Made by a program: the position numbers and the translations under genes
The notes under the pieces: generated by a model
Seen by the model: only the letters and a program-made list of their open reading frames with translations
Told to the model about the DNA's origin: nothing
Databases searched by the model: none
Assembly: GCF_038006205.1 (NCBI RefSeq)
Contig: NZ_JBBOUU010000001.1
Span: forward strand, 3,102,001 to 3,166,000
Reading direction: 5' to 3'
From: Solibacillus sp. FSL R7-0668
GTDB taxonomy: Bacteria; Bacillota; Bacilli; Bacillales_A; Planococcaceae
DNA: 64,000 nucleotides
Shown: positions 45,821-55,271 of the stretch, in pieces
How the letters are laid out: each line of letters starts with the position of its first letter
Position numbering within the stretch: the stretch's first letter is position 1

Positions 45821-45835
45821 TATGGAGACGGCGGG
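45821..45835. repeat. right attachment-site repeat (attR candidate)
   Basis: 15-bp copy of TATGGAGACGGCGGG in the same orientation as 27788-27802. The remaining gap to 46184 shows no gene. Confidence 0.65.
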
Positions 45836-46184
45836 TATTTAAACTGATTGCTTATAAACCTAGTCACATCAACGTTTTCAAGCACTTCTGATTATTATTA
45901 GCCAGATTATAGCCAGACGTGCCAACACCGTATAATAAACCACCATACAGGGAAACTAGCTTCTTCATGGCAAAATATACACATTTAACAAAAATCGCTA
46001 AACCTATAAACATCATGCATTACTACACTAGTCCGAATGAAATGTTAGTTAGATAACATACATGTACTTAACTGCGTATTCTAAAGCAAGTGTAGTAGCA
46101 CCCGCTAGACTCCTCCTACAGCTGATCTTTCTCCACAATATGGTTTATGGTGTCAACATAATCTCCTAAGAGTTAATCAGCCTT

Positions 46185-49100
46185 CTATTTCATTTTATTA
46201 TTTATTATTATTTCCTCTTCTGTAATTGTAATGTTTAGGGACACAATTTTCCTTTCAGCTAAAAAATTCATTAGTTCTAAATTATTTTCCTCATTAGAGA
46301 AATGGATACGATTTCCTTTCCTTAATCCGATGGAATTATATGGAGGTTTAAGTTTAGAAAATAATTCAAAAATCTGAGTCCTAGATAAGTTTGCTTTCTC
46401 AATATAGAATTTAGCCATTTTTGAAATATCTTCTTGTTCTACAAAACTGCTCACTATTTTCTCACTATTATGAAACTCTAAAATTCTTTCATATCTTTGT
46501 TTTTTAAGTAACCAATTTCTAAAATCTATACTCGATTCAAATTTATTATAGTTAAATAAATTAATAATTAGATTATCATCAAAATTTTCCTTCGTAAATA
46601 AATCGAAATCTTCCTGCGAGAAAATACGATCATAAAGTTGGGATTCTTGATTTAATGCATATCGTGTTGCATACTCTTTCGAGAAATTAAACAATTCATC
46701 ATATATTTCTTTATCCCAATATTTAGCTTCTTCTATTTGAATTTTTATATCATCACTTGATAAACCACTCTTTAATAAGGCAATAAAATAAGCTGTATTT
46801 GCTTTTTCCGAGTTCCATTTAAAATTTAATAATGTTGAAAGAGGTATATTCCCATTTATTTCTCTTAAAATATATTCTTCTGATACTTCAGAACTAACTC
46901 GATCAAAATAATTAACCATGTCATCATCCATAAATTCAAATTCCTTAATCAATAAATTAACTAACTTTTCTGTCCATGGTAATATCCCTTCTGAATTCAA
47001 ATCTACAAGGTCTCCTTGCAATTCCTGTATTTCACCTTTATTGTACAATTCAATTGCATTATATAAATATAATAATGAGATTTGTTTTTCTGATAAAGAA
47101 TAAATAAACTTATAAACTTCTATAGACCAATAAACAGCATCAATACTTATTAATGCTTCTAACTTATCAATAATAACAGTTGAGGTATTAATAATCACTG
47201 TAGGTTCAATCATAATGTAGGAAGAATTTCCCGCTAAATTTTGAAGGATAGTCCTATCAATATTTTCACTAATAATCAATTCATTCATTAACTTTTGATA
47301 ATTATCACCTTCTAGTTTGTTAATATTTTCCTTATCATTTAATAATTCTGTAATATTTAAAGGATTATTAAGGATTTTATTTAAGTTTATAAAGCTATCG
47401 TTATAATCTTCATGGTTTAATATAAAATCTAAATTATTTACGTTAGATTTAAATTTGTTTTTACTTATAATTTCCTTTACTGAATTCAACCTTGAAATAT
47501 CATTTAATTTTCCGGAGTATTTTTCAACCAATATAAATTTAGCTCCATCTGATAACTCTTCATTATTTAAAAAATTGATAAGTACTGTCTCGTCCTCTAT
47601 ATAACTATCTAAATTATTGATAACATTGTAAATAAAACTTTCTATATTCTCTTCAATATAATTACCAAAAAGCTCATTGTCGATTGCATTTTTTATATTT
47701 ATATCTTGAAGTAAATGTTGCATGTTTATTTTATTTATTTCAAATAAACTATTTTTAATTAAATATGATAAGTTTCCTAAATCTAATGTAGATATATTTT
47801 TAAATTTCACATTTAAATTACCAGAAAATTTTTGAATGTTTTCTTCTGAACAATTCTCATATAAACTTGGTAAATGCTGCTCTTCAGTATATTCCTTTAA
47901 ACTTTCCCACCCCCCCAATTCAAATTCATTAGGTTTAACATAATTCCAACTACTGATTATAAAATACAGGTATTTTTGCTTTTGAACACTATCTAATTCA
48001 TCTATTGTATGAATCCAAAAATGTATATCAATTTTCATTGATAAATGAAATAAATCACCTATTATTTTATATTCTTGATTTTTATATGAGTTTTCTATAA
48101 AACCATAATAATTTTTAATCCCCTCATCATTATTATTGAACATATGGGATATTATTTTTTTCAGCTTGTACCAATATTTTTCTGAATTCTTTATCATATA
48201 ATTAAATAGGTTGTAATTGAATATTGCATTAGATGATACTTCTTCTAATTTAATTCTATCTATTATTTTCGGAATATTAGTTAAAGTAAAATCTACTTCT
48301 AAAATTGTCCCGTTTCTAACTGCTTTTAAAAACTTCATATCATTATTTGTTAAACTTCCAGCATAAAAATAAGATAAGTAATCTTCGTATGATTCGTCTA
48401 TCCATCCATGACGTATTAGAAAATAAATTAATTCACTACCACTCTTTAAGTTTTCTAACAACTCACATTCTATTTCTCCGCTTTTTATTAATTTAGATAA
48501 TGATTCTCTTTTAATTCTTTGTATTTTTTTATGCAATTCCTCTTTATCATTTTTTAAATTTTCAGTTTCTGATTTATAATATATCCACTCATATCTCTCC
48601 AAATAGTTACCATCAGATACACTAGAAAAAAAAGCTTTTCCTTGCTGTATTATAGGTTGATAATTTGATCGATAAAGATGAACGGTAAAATCATTTTCTA
48701 ATCCTATACAACTTTCAAATAGACCTGTAAATCGAATATCAGAATTATAACTATTATTTGCCTCTATAGATTGAATAAATTCTCCTGATGAATTATGAAT
48801 ACTTATTTTATTTATATACCTTAATTCTTCTTTTTTCTTAAAATTGAATAATAGTGCTATATCCATTGGATTATACATATCTGATTGAATACCCATATTT
48901 ATTTTATGTTGGATTTCTTGAATATCATTTTCAATTTGATTTATTATTTTATCCCTTATATTTAATATTTCGAACAACTTACCCTCATTATTCAATAGTT
49001 TAGAATAATCGCCAGGATGAATATTCTTATATACTATAAAAGCAAATAATCTATTAAAAGTAATACTATTATTATTTAATGCTTCCTTATAAATTTTATA

Positions 49101-50171
49101 TTCATTGCAGATATTAATTAATATCCTCATATCATTTATAAATAGTGCTATATCTTCAATGAAATCTTTAGTAAGTCCATTTGGTTTTTCTTCACAAATA
49201 AATTCATTAGATAATATATTTAATAATAAACTTTCAGCATTAGAACTATGTGCAACTTTAATAGTTGGAATTATAAAATCAAAAAATTTAGTTCTATTAT
49301 AAATATCATGGTTACTATCGTTATTAGTAAATAAATCATCCTTTAAAGCATAAATAAAAATAATATTTTGATTTTCTAATTGTTTTGTACCGTTTAAGAT
49401 TATATTTAATCCTTTTAATCGTTCATAAATCCCTATATTTTCAAATCTATCTAAATCTTCAAATACAACATACTGAAATTTAGATTGTTGAAAGAAGTAA
49501 ATTATTTCATCTAAATATCTATTAAACACAGTATTATTATCTTTTGTAACAACTTCAATTGAAGTATTTCCAAAACCAAATTTGCTGAGCCCCAATTTTT
49601 GGAATATCAATACACATATATATATTAATAATGTAAACAATATAAAAAGACTGAAGCTCAATAATGAAACTAAAATCGTTTTATTTATATCTTCAGAGAT
49701 AAATAACTCCCATCCTTTATTAAATCCATCTTTAAATAAAATAAGATAGCCTATAATACACATAAAAAAAATAAATGAAATGAGAGAAAAAGCTTTATAT
49801 TTATTAATCTCATTGATTCGAGTGAACTGTGAAAAAGGGATTTTATCAGGTTCAATCTTGTAAAATAATTGCTGCAATATTTGTTGTTCTAAAACGTTTT
49901 CAATGGGTATATTGTTTACTTCATCTGTAGCATTTTTTATTGACTCTTTATCAAATGTAGCTATTGAGATTTTAACAGTATTCTTCTCCATATTTTCATG
50001 TTTAATAAAAGTATCAATTATACTACTTTTACCCGCACCATAAGCCCCAGTAATTGCTATGTTCTTTATTTCTGGATTATTTATCGCCCATTTAATAGCA
50101 TCTATATATGGTTGTTTTTTTTCATCTAATTCAGGATCTGGTATAAGACTTCTAAATTCCAAAGCGTCCAT
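46185..50171 (-). CDS. YobI-like KAP-family P-loop NTPase
   Basis: A 1,328-residue protein. The N-terminal ATPase domain has Walker A TGAYGAGKSS (residues 41-50), two transmembrane helices inserted at about 130-152 and 168-193, and Walker B YVVFEDLDRF near 245, which is the KAP/YobI layout. The remaining 1,000 residues are helical, Asn/Ile-rich and repetitive in look, without recognised motifs, and could be a sensor platform. KAP NTPases include the phage-exclusion protein PifA. GTGGTGA precedes the ATG. It is very AT-rich, is a single gene and lies between the island and BREX, which makes an antiphage role likely but unproven. Confidence 0.8.
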   Translation of the reverse strand: MDALEFRSLIPDPELDEKKQPYIDAIKWAINNPEIKNIAITGAYGAGKSSIIDTFIKHENMEKNTVKISIATFDKESIKNATDEVNNIPIENVLEQQILQQLFYKIEPDKIPFSQFTRINEINKYKAFSLISFIFFMCIIGYLILFKDGFNKGWELFISEDINKTILVSLLSFSLFILFTLLIYICVLIFQKLGLSKFGFGNTSIEVVTKDNNTVFNRYLDEIIYFFQQSKFQYVVFEDLDRFENIGIYERLKGLNIILNGTKQLENQNIIFIYALKDDLFTNNDSNHDIYNRTKFFDFIIPTIKVAHSSNAESLLLNILSNEFICEEKPNGLTKDFIEDIALFINDMRILINICNEYKIYKEALNNNSITFNRLFAFIVYKNIHPGDYSKLLNNEGKLFEILNIRDKIINQIENDIQEIQHKINMGIQSDMYNPMDIALLFNFKKKEELRYINKISIHNSSGEFIQSIEANNSYNSDIRFTGLFESCIGLENDFTVHLYRSNYQPIIQQGKAFFSSVSDGNYLERYEWIYYKSETENLKNDKEELHKKIQRIKRESLSKLIKSGEIECELLENLKSGSELIYFLIRHGWIDESYEDYLSYFYAGSLTNNDMKFLKAVRNGTILEVDFTLTNIPKIIDRIKLEEVSSNAIFNYNLFNYMIKNSEKYWYKLKKIISHMFNNNDEGIKNYYGFIENSYKNQEYKIIGDLFHLSMKIDIHFWIHTIDELDSVQKQKYLYFIISSWNYVKPNEFELGGWESLKEYTEEQHLPSLYENCSEENIQKFSGNLNVKFKNISTLDLGNLSYLIKNSLFEINKINMQHLLQDINIKNAIDNELFGNYIEENIESFIYNVINNLDSYIEDETVLINFLNNEELSDGAKFILVEKYSGKLNDISRLNSVKEIISKNKFKSNVNNLDFILNHEDYNDSFINLNKILNNPLNITELLNDKENINKLEGDNYQKLMNELIISENIDRTILQNLAGNSSYIMIEPTVIINTSTVIIDKLEALISIDAVYWSIEVYKFIYSLSEKQISLLYLYNAIELYNKGEIQELQGDLVDLNSEGILPWTEKLVNLLIKEFEFMDDDMVNYFDRVSSEVSEEYILREINGNIPLSTLLNFKWNSEKANTAYFIALLKSGLSSDDIKIQIEEAKYWDKEIYDELFNFSKEYATRYALNQESQLYDRIFSQEDFDLFTKENFDDNLIINLFNYNKFESSIDFRNWLLKKQRYERILEFHNSEKIVSSFVEQEDISKMAKFYIEKANLSRTQIFELFSKLKPPYNSIGLRKGNRIHFSNEENNLELMNFLAERKIVSLNITITEEEIIINNKMK

Positions 50172-50445
50172 TAAAATTCACCACTTTAATTATTATATTA
50201 ATTTTCACTACAGTTATAATAAATAATACTAAAAACTTCTTGTAGTATAATTTTTCCCTAAAGAAATCCTTATTAATGGTTGGCTGGTAATAAACCTTTC
50301 CCAATAAAGGACTATGGCATAAATTAGTTTACACGAGCAACATTTGAACAAGGGTTTTCTCTGATTTCTTTCTTAATATAGCCAATAGATGTTTTTGTAA
50401 CATTTCGATATTACCACCTTTTTTATACTACATTGGGTATTCACC

Positions 50446-50926
50446 CTAATTTTTATCTTCTATATTTTTGAATAATGTAGGTACATCATCAGACGCATCT
50501 ATTTTATTCAAAACAGTAACTATATAATTATTAGTTCGAGAAATATCTGTAAGATTTTAAGTTCACTTTCTGATAATACTGTACCTACAGCATTAAAAAA
50601 GGTAATATAATATCTGCATTTTTAATGTAATCAAGTGTTATGTTGGAATTTTCTTTTTGAACATCATCTAAAACAGATGTATCAAAAAACAGCATTTTCT
50701 TTATATGTTATTTTTCCACTAATCAAGTTTCTTCAGGTTTAGCTCCTACCATAGCTAATTCTTCATTCATAAGTTTATTAATAGTGGAAGATTTTCCGCT
50801 ATTGATATATCCTACTAAAGCCAATAAAATTTTTTGAGATAACAGAAAATTTATTTAATGCTGAATCCTTTTCAAAAGCTTCTTCAAATACTTTATTAAA
50901 TACTCCTAATTAATTTTTTTCGTCAT
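50446..50926 (-). pseudogene. dynamin-like/ribosome-binding-type GTPase, degraded
   Basis: Fragments in several frames show LLALVGYINSGKSSTINKLM (G1), NEELAMVGAKPEET, a G3-like MLFFDTSVLDDVQKE and a later VLNKIDASDDVP-like G4, in the right order for an MMR_HSR1/dynamin-type GTPase. At least three stops or frameshifts separate them. It was a membrane-remodelling or ribosome-linked GTPase, now dead. Confidence 0.6.
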
Positions 50927-51382
50927 AACCTCACATCGGTTATATGACAATTTAATCATAACATATTTTACATATATAACTAAAATACCTAGTTGTATAA
51001 TTATAAATTTAAAGAACCATAAAATTTATATACATATTTTAAAAGAAATTTCTGTACGGTTTTTCCGTACTACAGAACCACATTCTTTTTTATGAAATTT
51101 TGATACTTCAAATCTACAATTCAGTTGTTATGCACGATTTCTTTATAAAGCAAAAAAACAATTCCGTAACTTTGCACACTTTATTAAATCTCTAAACCTA
51201 AATACAAGCCCATATATTATGCGATTTATACTCCGCTATAATTAAATCTTTCCTATACTGAATTTTCTGCAAAAACCACATAAATAAGGAGTTCAAAACG
51301 GAATATTCCCATAACTCCCTGCTTACAGTAAACAAATAAATAAAAATGGTGTCTTTATGACAATTCGAAAGGACTTGTGAAT
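50927..51382. other. AT-rich intergenic region
   Basis: No convincing gene or structure seen apart from the leader of the small gene at 51383. Confidence 0.3.
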
Positions 51383-51541
51383 ATGAACGAAGTAGCTGAA
51401 AAATTAGAATTGGAATCACTTTTGCTTGAGCACGAGGTTTTTTATAACGGTGAGGTGTTAAGTGTAGACATGAAAAAAATCATTCTTTCAACGGCACTCG
51501 ATCTGTTGAACATTTCAAAGGACCAAGCTATTAGCAAATAA
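51383..51541 (+). CDS. small hypothetical protein
   Basis: A 52-residue acidic helical protein (starting MNEVAEKLELESLLLEHEVF) with AAAGGA at fair spacing before the ATG and a terminator immediately after the stop, which supports expression. No family is recognised. It is convergent with the replication-type gene and may come from the same plasmid- or phage-derived unit. Confidence 0.5.
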   Translation: MNEVAEKLELESLLLEHEVFYNGEVLSVDMKKIILSTALDLLNISKDQAISK

Positions 51542-51543
51542 AA

Positions 51544-51577
51544 ATACCATTGCTTAGTACATACTAGGCAATGGTAT
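51544..51577. terminator. bidirectional terminator
   Basis: ATACCATTGC pairs with GCAATGGTAT around TTAGTACATACTAG, between two convergent genes. Confidence 0.8.
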
Positions 51578-51607
51578 CTTGCTTTTCACTGAAGAAATTT
51601 CTCCTAA

Positions 51608-52531
51608 TTACAAGGCAGCCTGCTTCACTAAGCTTTCTAAATAATCTAGCTTGTACTTTGGTGGAATCGCAATCGGATTTATTCCATGCTCATTGAACAG
51701 CTTCAGATATTTTCGATAGGTGCTTTCTGAATAATGCTTAGTAGGTGTATCTAAATTTCCTTTAGAAACATATTTTGTGAATTTTTTCATTTCTGATTTT
51801 TCTCTAATTGATAAATCCATTGCAGCAATCATTGCTTCTAACCGAGGATAAGAATAAAAATCACCAGTAGGGCAAATGTTCAAAATGTACTTGCTCATAT
51901 AGTTGACGTATTTTTCTTTTTTAAAATAATCCTTTAAAAACCGCGGCTCTCCTTTTTTATATTTTTTATACTTCAAATGGTCTTTTTTAACACACACCTC
52001 AAACCTCATCATCCCTCTCTCCCACACTTCAACATGTTCATTTTTATCTCTCCGCTCTTGTTCCTTATCATAGAAGATAGTATGAATGCTTTTACATTGA
52101 TGATATTGTGAAGTAAAATAAATCTTTTTTTCCAAGTGAGCCTTTTTCATTTTTAACTTCCTGAATAATTCAAAATAAATGTTCCTAATATTTTCATCGG
52201 AAACCTCAATATCAAATCGATAATCAACTCTACTAAGATTATGTTGCTCGAATAGCTGCTCATCCCCATAAACGATGCTCAATGCTCCTTTAATATAACG
52301 CTCAACTTGCTCATAATCGCTTTCCTCTACATTCCCTTTATTTAAAATCAAAGGAACATCTATTACCATCTTACAAGATGCATTAAAGTTATTTGAGTAT
52401 TCCACACTACTAATCCCTTTGATCATATGCCTGTGTAAAATTTGGTTTATCGGTTCCTTGCCATAGTGATCCTTTCTAAAATTTATATGTTCATAATCTA
52501 GTTGTATTGAAAATTCTGCTGTATGAATCAT
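51608..52531 (-). CDS. phage/plasmid replication initiator-like protein (gene II/X type)
   Basis: A 307-residue protein resembling the gene II/X (Phage_CRI) replication proteins: NLSRVDYRFDIEVSDENIRN in the N-terminal half, a basic middle with MMRFEVCVKKDHLKYKKYKK, and a C-terminal helical region that looks like the DNA-binding part. Such proteins start rolling-circle replication of filamentous phages and some plasmids. GGAG lies before the ATG. In a chromosomal context it marks an integrated small plasmid or phage, or a satellite. The catalytic tyrosine could not be assigned with confidence. Confidence 0.55.
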   Translation of the reverse strand: MIHTAEFSIQLDYEHINFRKDHYGKEPINQILHRHMIKGISSVEYSNNFNASCKMVIDVPLILNKGNVEESDYEQVERYIKGALSIVYGDEQLFEQHNLSRVDYRFDIEVSDENIRNIYFELFRKLKMKKAHLEKKIYFTSQYHQCKSIHTIFYDKEQERRDKNEHVEVWERGMMRFEVCVKKDHLKYKKYKKGEPRFLKDYFKKEKYVNYMSKYILNICPTGDFYSYPRLEAMIAAMDLSIREKSEMKKFTKYVSKGNLDTPTKHYSESTYRKYLKLFNEHGINPIAIPPKYKLDYLESLVKQAAL

Positions 52532-52997
52532 ATTTTCTCTCCTCTTTTGAAGCAGATGATTTTCTATTTAACGCAGTTATATCAACGGATTACCGTTTCT
52601 TTCTTACGCCAAATTCCCCGCTTATTTACGTCTCTTAACTGCTCATATTTCAAGTGACTTTTCATTCTACAAATTTCCGAGAGAAACTATTCAAAAAACA
52701 TTTTTCACACTATGCTTGTCAACTAAAAAATGCTATAAATGATAATGTGAATATGCATAAAAATACGAGTTTTTAAGCTTTACATGAGGGACGATACGAC
52801 GAAATAATTAGCCAGATAAGCTTTATAATAGTATTTACCAATTTAAATTAATGACTAGTCACATGAATAATATTGCAAAACAATGAGTATGCATCATTGC
52901 CAATTAAGATTTAAACAGAATGCCAAATTCATTTACACCTAAACTATCTTCAATGTTACTTAGCTAACAATTTAAAAGAGGGAGTGAAGGAAATAAT
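52532..52997. other. intergenic region between replication-type gene and BREX operon
   Basis: AT-rich, no gene recognised; nothing obviously resembling an origin hairpin was found by eye. Confidence 0.3.
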
Positions 52998-53030
52998 CAA
53001 AAAAATCCTACACCATTTACGATGTAGGAT
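52998..53030 (-). terminator. terminator of the BREX operon
   Basis: ATCCTACA / TGTAGGAT stem with a 10-base loop and a TTTTTTT run on the minus strand. Between it and brxL a 26-codon remnant frame (about 53133-53216) ends without a start. Confidence 0.9.
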
Positions 53031-53210
53031 AGGAATTTAATATTGGTTGAGACTATGATTTTATGACCGTTATTCTCATTTACTGTCTTGTTACATCCAA
53101 TAATCGTCTACAACCTAATCATTGAATGACTTAATTATACGTTCTTCTGCGTCAGGAGGTTTTCAATTTCATCGATTGCTATTTGCACTTTATCGATTAA
53201 TTGCCAATAA

Positions 53211-55262
53211 TCAACTAACCCCTAATGCCTTATAAACCGCATCTATGGGATCTAAATAGAAGATTGGTTGAACTTTTACAATTAAATCTGCCGGCACAGT
53301 AAAGAAGTCTCCTGCTGATGGAGCGGGTAGCAGAATTTTCTTTGCACCTGCATCCACACAAACTTGAAGGATATTAGCTAACTCCTCTACTTTCGAAATC
53401 GTCCCGCCTACTGTCATATTTCCAACAATGACGAGACCATCTTGTACAGGTTTCTCTAACGCTCCTGAACAAAGACCAATTAATTCTGCAATTGCAACCT
53501 GAGCAGTTAATCCAATGCCCTGTAAGTCTGTAAGATGCATTAAATAATCCTTCGTCTTGGTACTAATCGAGCTGCTGACACTCTTACTGTTAGCAGTAAA
53601 ATAACGAAATGCGGTATCTAGGCTTTCTTTTACCTCTCGATTAGAGCCTATACCCGCCTTATCAAACTTGCCTGTGCCACTGACAACTTGGTTTTCTAAT
53701 TTATAGACGCCTATCATGCCTGTCAGTGCTTGACCTACAACATAGACATGCCCTGATCGTAACATCCCTTCTGGAATAAGCTTTCCACCGCCCTGCTCAG
53801 GAACGGCAACATGCTCTTCTTGCATCGTTTCTTTATCTAAATAAGAAAACATGACATCATAGAATTCCATACCGCCAATTTTCTTCAGCTGTTCTTTTAC
53901 TCTTCGACGTCCCTCTAAAGCATACTTCAGGACTTCTTCTATATCCTCACGTGTATATTCACCATGTGGATATAGTAACTTCACTAAGCCTGACACCGTT
54001 TTACGTACGGCAATTGTGTCTCGTTGATTTAAGTTATTACCTAATTTAAAATAACGGTCGATTGAATCTGCAAAGGACCGCTTTCGCATTTCACGGAAAA
54101 ATTCAGCAACATAATCCACGATAAAGCCATAGCGATCCGTAAAGAACTCTGGACGCATTTTAGGAATTTCCCAGCCTGGCATATAATAATGCATTCGGTC
54201 GAAGAAAGCGGTGTCGTTCGCCATTTCAGGTGGGAATGGGGCAAATAAATGAGATGTTTTCAAAAGTACATCGACACTTTGATTAATATTGCCGACGAAT
54301 ACCATCGATGCGGATGCATTTTTTTCTTCTTTGCCACGTGCAAATGACCCTGAAGCCATATAATCCTTCATTATTTGAATGCCATCTTTATCTTTAAAGC
54401 GGATGCCTGCCACTTCATCAAATGCGACACAATCCCACATACCAACCAAACCTACTTTGCGTGTAGACATATTATAAAAAAGGTTGGCAACGGTTGACTG
54501 ACCGCCAGATACTAATATTGAGTTCGGTGATATTTCTTTATATACATGTGATTTACCTGTACCACGTGGTCCTAATTCACACATATTATAGTTGTTTTCC
54601 ACCAAAGGCACTAAGCGTAATAATAAATGCCATTTCACGCGGTCTTCAAGCTGTGTTGGCTCCATGCCTGTTGAACGAATTAACACATCAATCCACTCAT
54701 CTTTTGTGAACTGTTTACGCCCCTCAAAAACCTCTGTAATGTCCATATTCGGCATTTGAATTGGCTTTAAATTGCTCACACTAAACGGATTTGTGTTACG
54801 GACTTCCTCATCAAAGAAGTAATCAATTTTCACCATACACCAAATACCGCCAACTAAAAGCTTGTCAAACTCTTTCACATAGCTCGGTGGTACAGGAACA
54901 CCCTTTAGCCCTAAGTTTGAAAACTCTGCTTCATACGTATCAATTTTAGGGTTTAACGCAACTGTTACTTTATCGATAATAGAATATTGACCGAGCTCTC
55001 GAATTCTTGATTTAATTTTTTCTGCTTCATCTGGACGCACAAAATTTTCGGCCAAGATTTTCTTCACTCGCTCTACGCCCTCACGAATACTTGCCTCATC
55101 GTCCGTAGCAGCATACATGCCTAATAGATACTCCAATACATAAACAGGTACGTTTGCCCCTTCTTTAATCAGCTTTGTTAAATCTTTACGCACCACTCGC
55201 CCGGCAAAATGCTCATTTAATTTTTTATCTAAATTTAGTGTCGAAACCTCGTCCATGCTCAC
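53211..55262 (-). CDS. brxL: BREX type 1 protein BrxL (Lon-like)
   Basis: A 683-residue AAA+/Lon-type protein: Walker A GPRGTGKSHVYK (near residue 229), Walker B VAFDEVAGIRF, and a C-terminal Lon-like domain with the catalytic Ser-Lys region (IVGNMTVGGTISKVEELANI, DAGAKKILLPAP). In this segment the usual serine position reads as part of VGNMTVGG, so protease activity is doubtful, as noted for BrxL generally, which acts as a DNA-binding motor. It is the last gene of the BREX operon, 9 bases after pglZ. Confidence 0.93.
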   Translation of the reverse strand: MSMDEVSTLNLDKKLNEHFAGRVVRKDLTKLIKEGANVPVYVLEYLLGMYAATDDEASIREGVERVKKILAENFVRPDEAEKIKSRIRELGQYSIIDKVTVALNPKIDTYEAEFSNLGLKGVPVPPSYVKEFDKLLVGGIWCMVKIDYFFDEEVRNTNPFSVSNLKPIQMPNMDITEVFEGRKQFTKDEWIDVLIRSTGMEPTQLEDRVKWHLLLRLVPLVENNYNMCELGPRGTGKSHVYKEISPNSILVSGGQSTVANLFYNMSTRKVGLVGMWDCVAFDEVAGIRFKDKDGIQIMKDYMASGSFARGKEEKNASASMVFVGNINQSVDVLLKTSHLFAPFPPEMANDTAFFDRMHYYMPGWEIPKMRPEFFTDRYGFIVDYVAEFFREMRKRSFADSIDRYFKLGNNLNQRDTIAVRKTVSGLVKLLYPHGEYTREDIEEVLKYALEGRRRVKEQLKKIGGMEFYDVMFSYLDKETMQEEHVAVPEQGGGKLIPEGMLRSGHVYVVGQALTGMIGVYKLENQVVSGTGKFDKAGIGSNREVKESLDTAFRYFTANSKSVSSSISTKTKDYLMHLTDLQGIGLTAQVAIAELIGLCSGALEKPVQDGLVIVGNMTVGGTISKVEELANILQVCVDAGAKKILLPAPSAGDFFTVPADLIVKVQPIFYLDPIDAVYKALGVS

Positions 55263-55271
55263 ACCTCTTTA

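Larger units (their letters stand above)
27788..45835. mobile_element. putative integrative island bounded by tmRNA-3'-end repeats
   Basis: TATGGAGACGGCGGG occurs at 27788-27802 and, in the same orientation, at 45821-45835. Its complement CCCGCCGTCTCCATA corresponds to the acceptor-stem end of a Bacillus-type ssrA gene, a classic attachment site. The N-terminal part of a tyrosine recombinase gene starts 160 bases inside the right repeat. The interior carries restriction, nuclease and helicase genes and two later insertion sequences. Neither repeat adjoins an intact ssrA, so this may be one member of a tandem array. Confidence 0.6.

Noticed and set aside
51198-51419. A 73-codon minus-strand frame
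   Set aside because: It overlaps the start of a better-supported plus-strand small gene with ribosome site and terminator, and has no ribosome site or family of its own.
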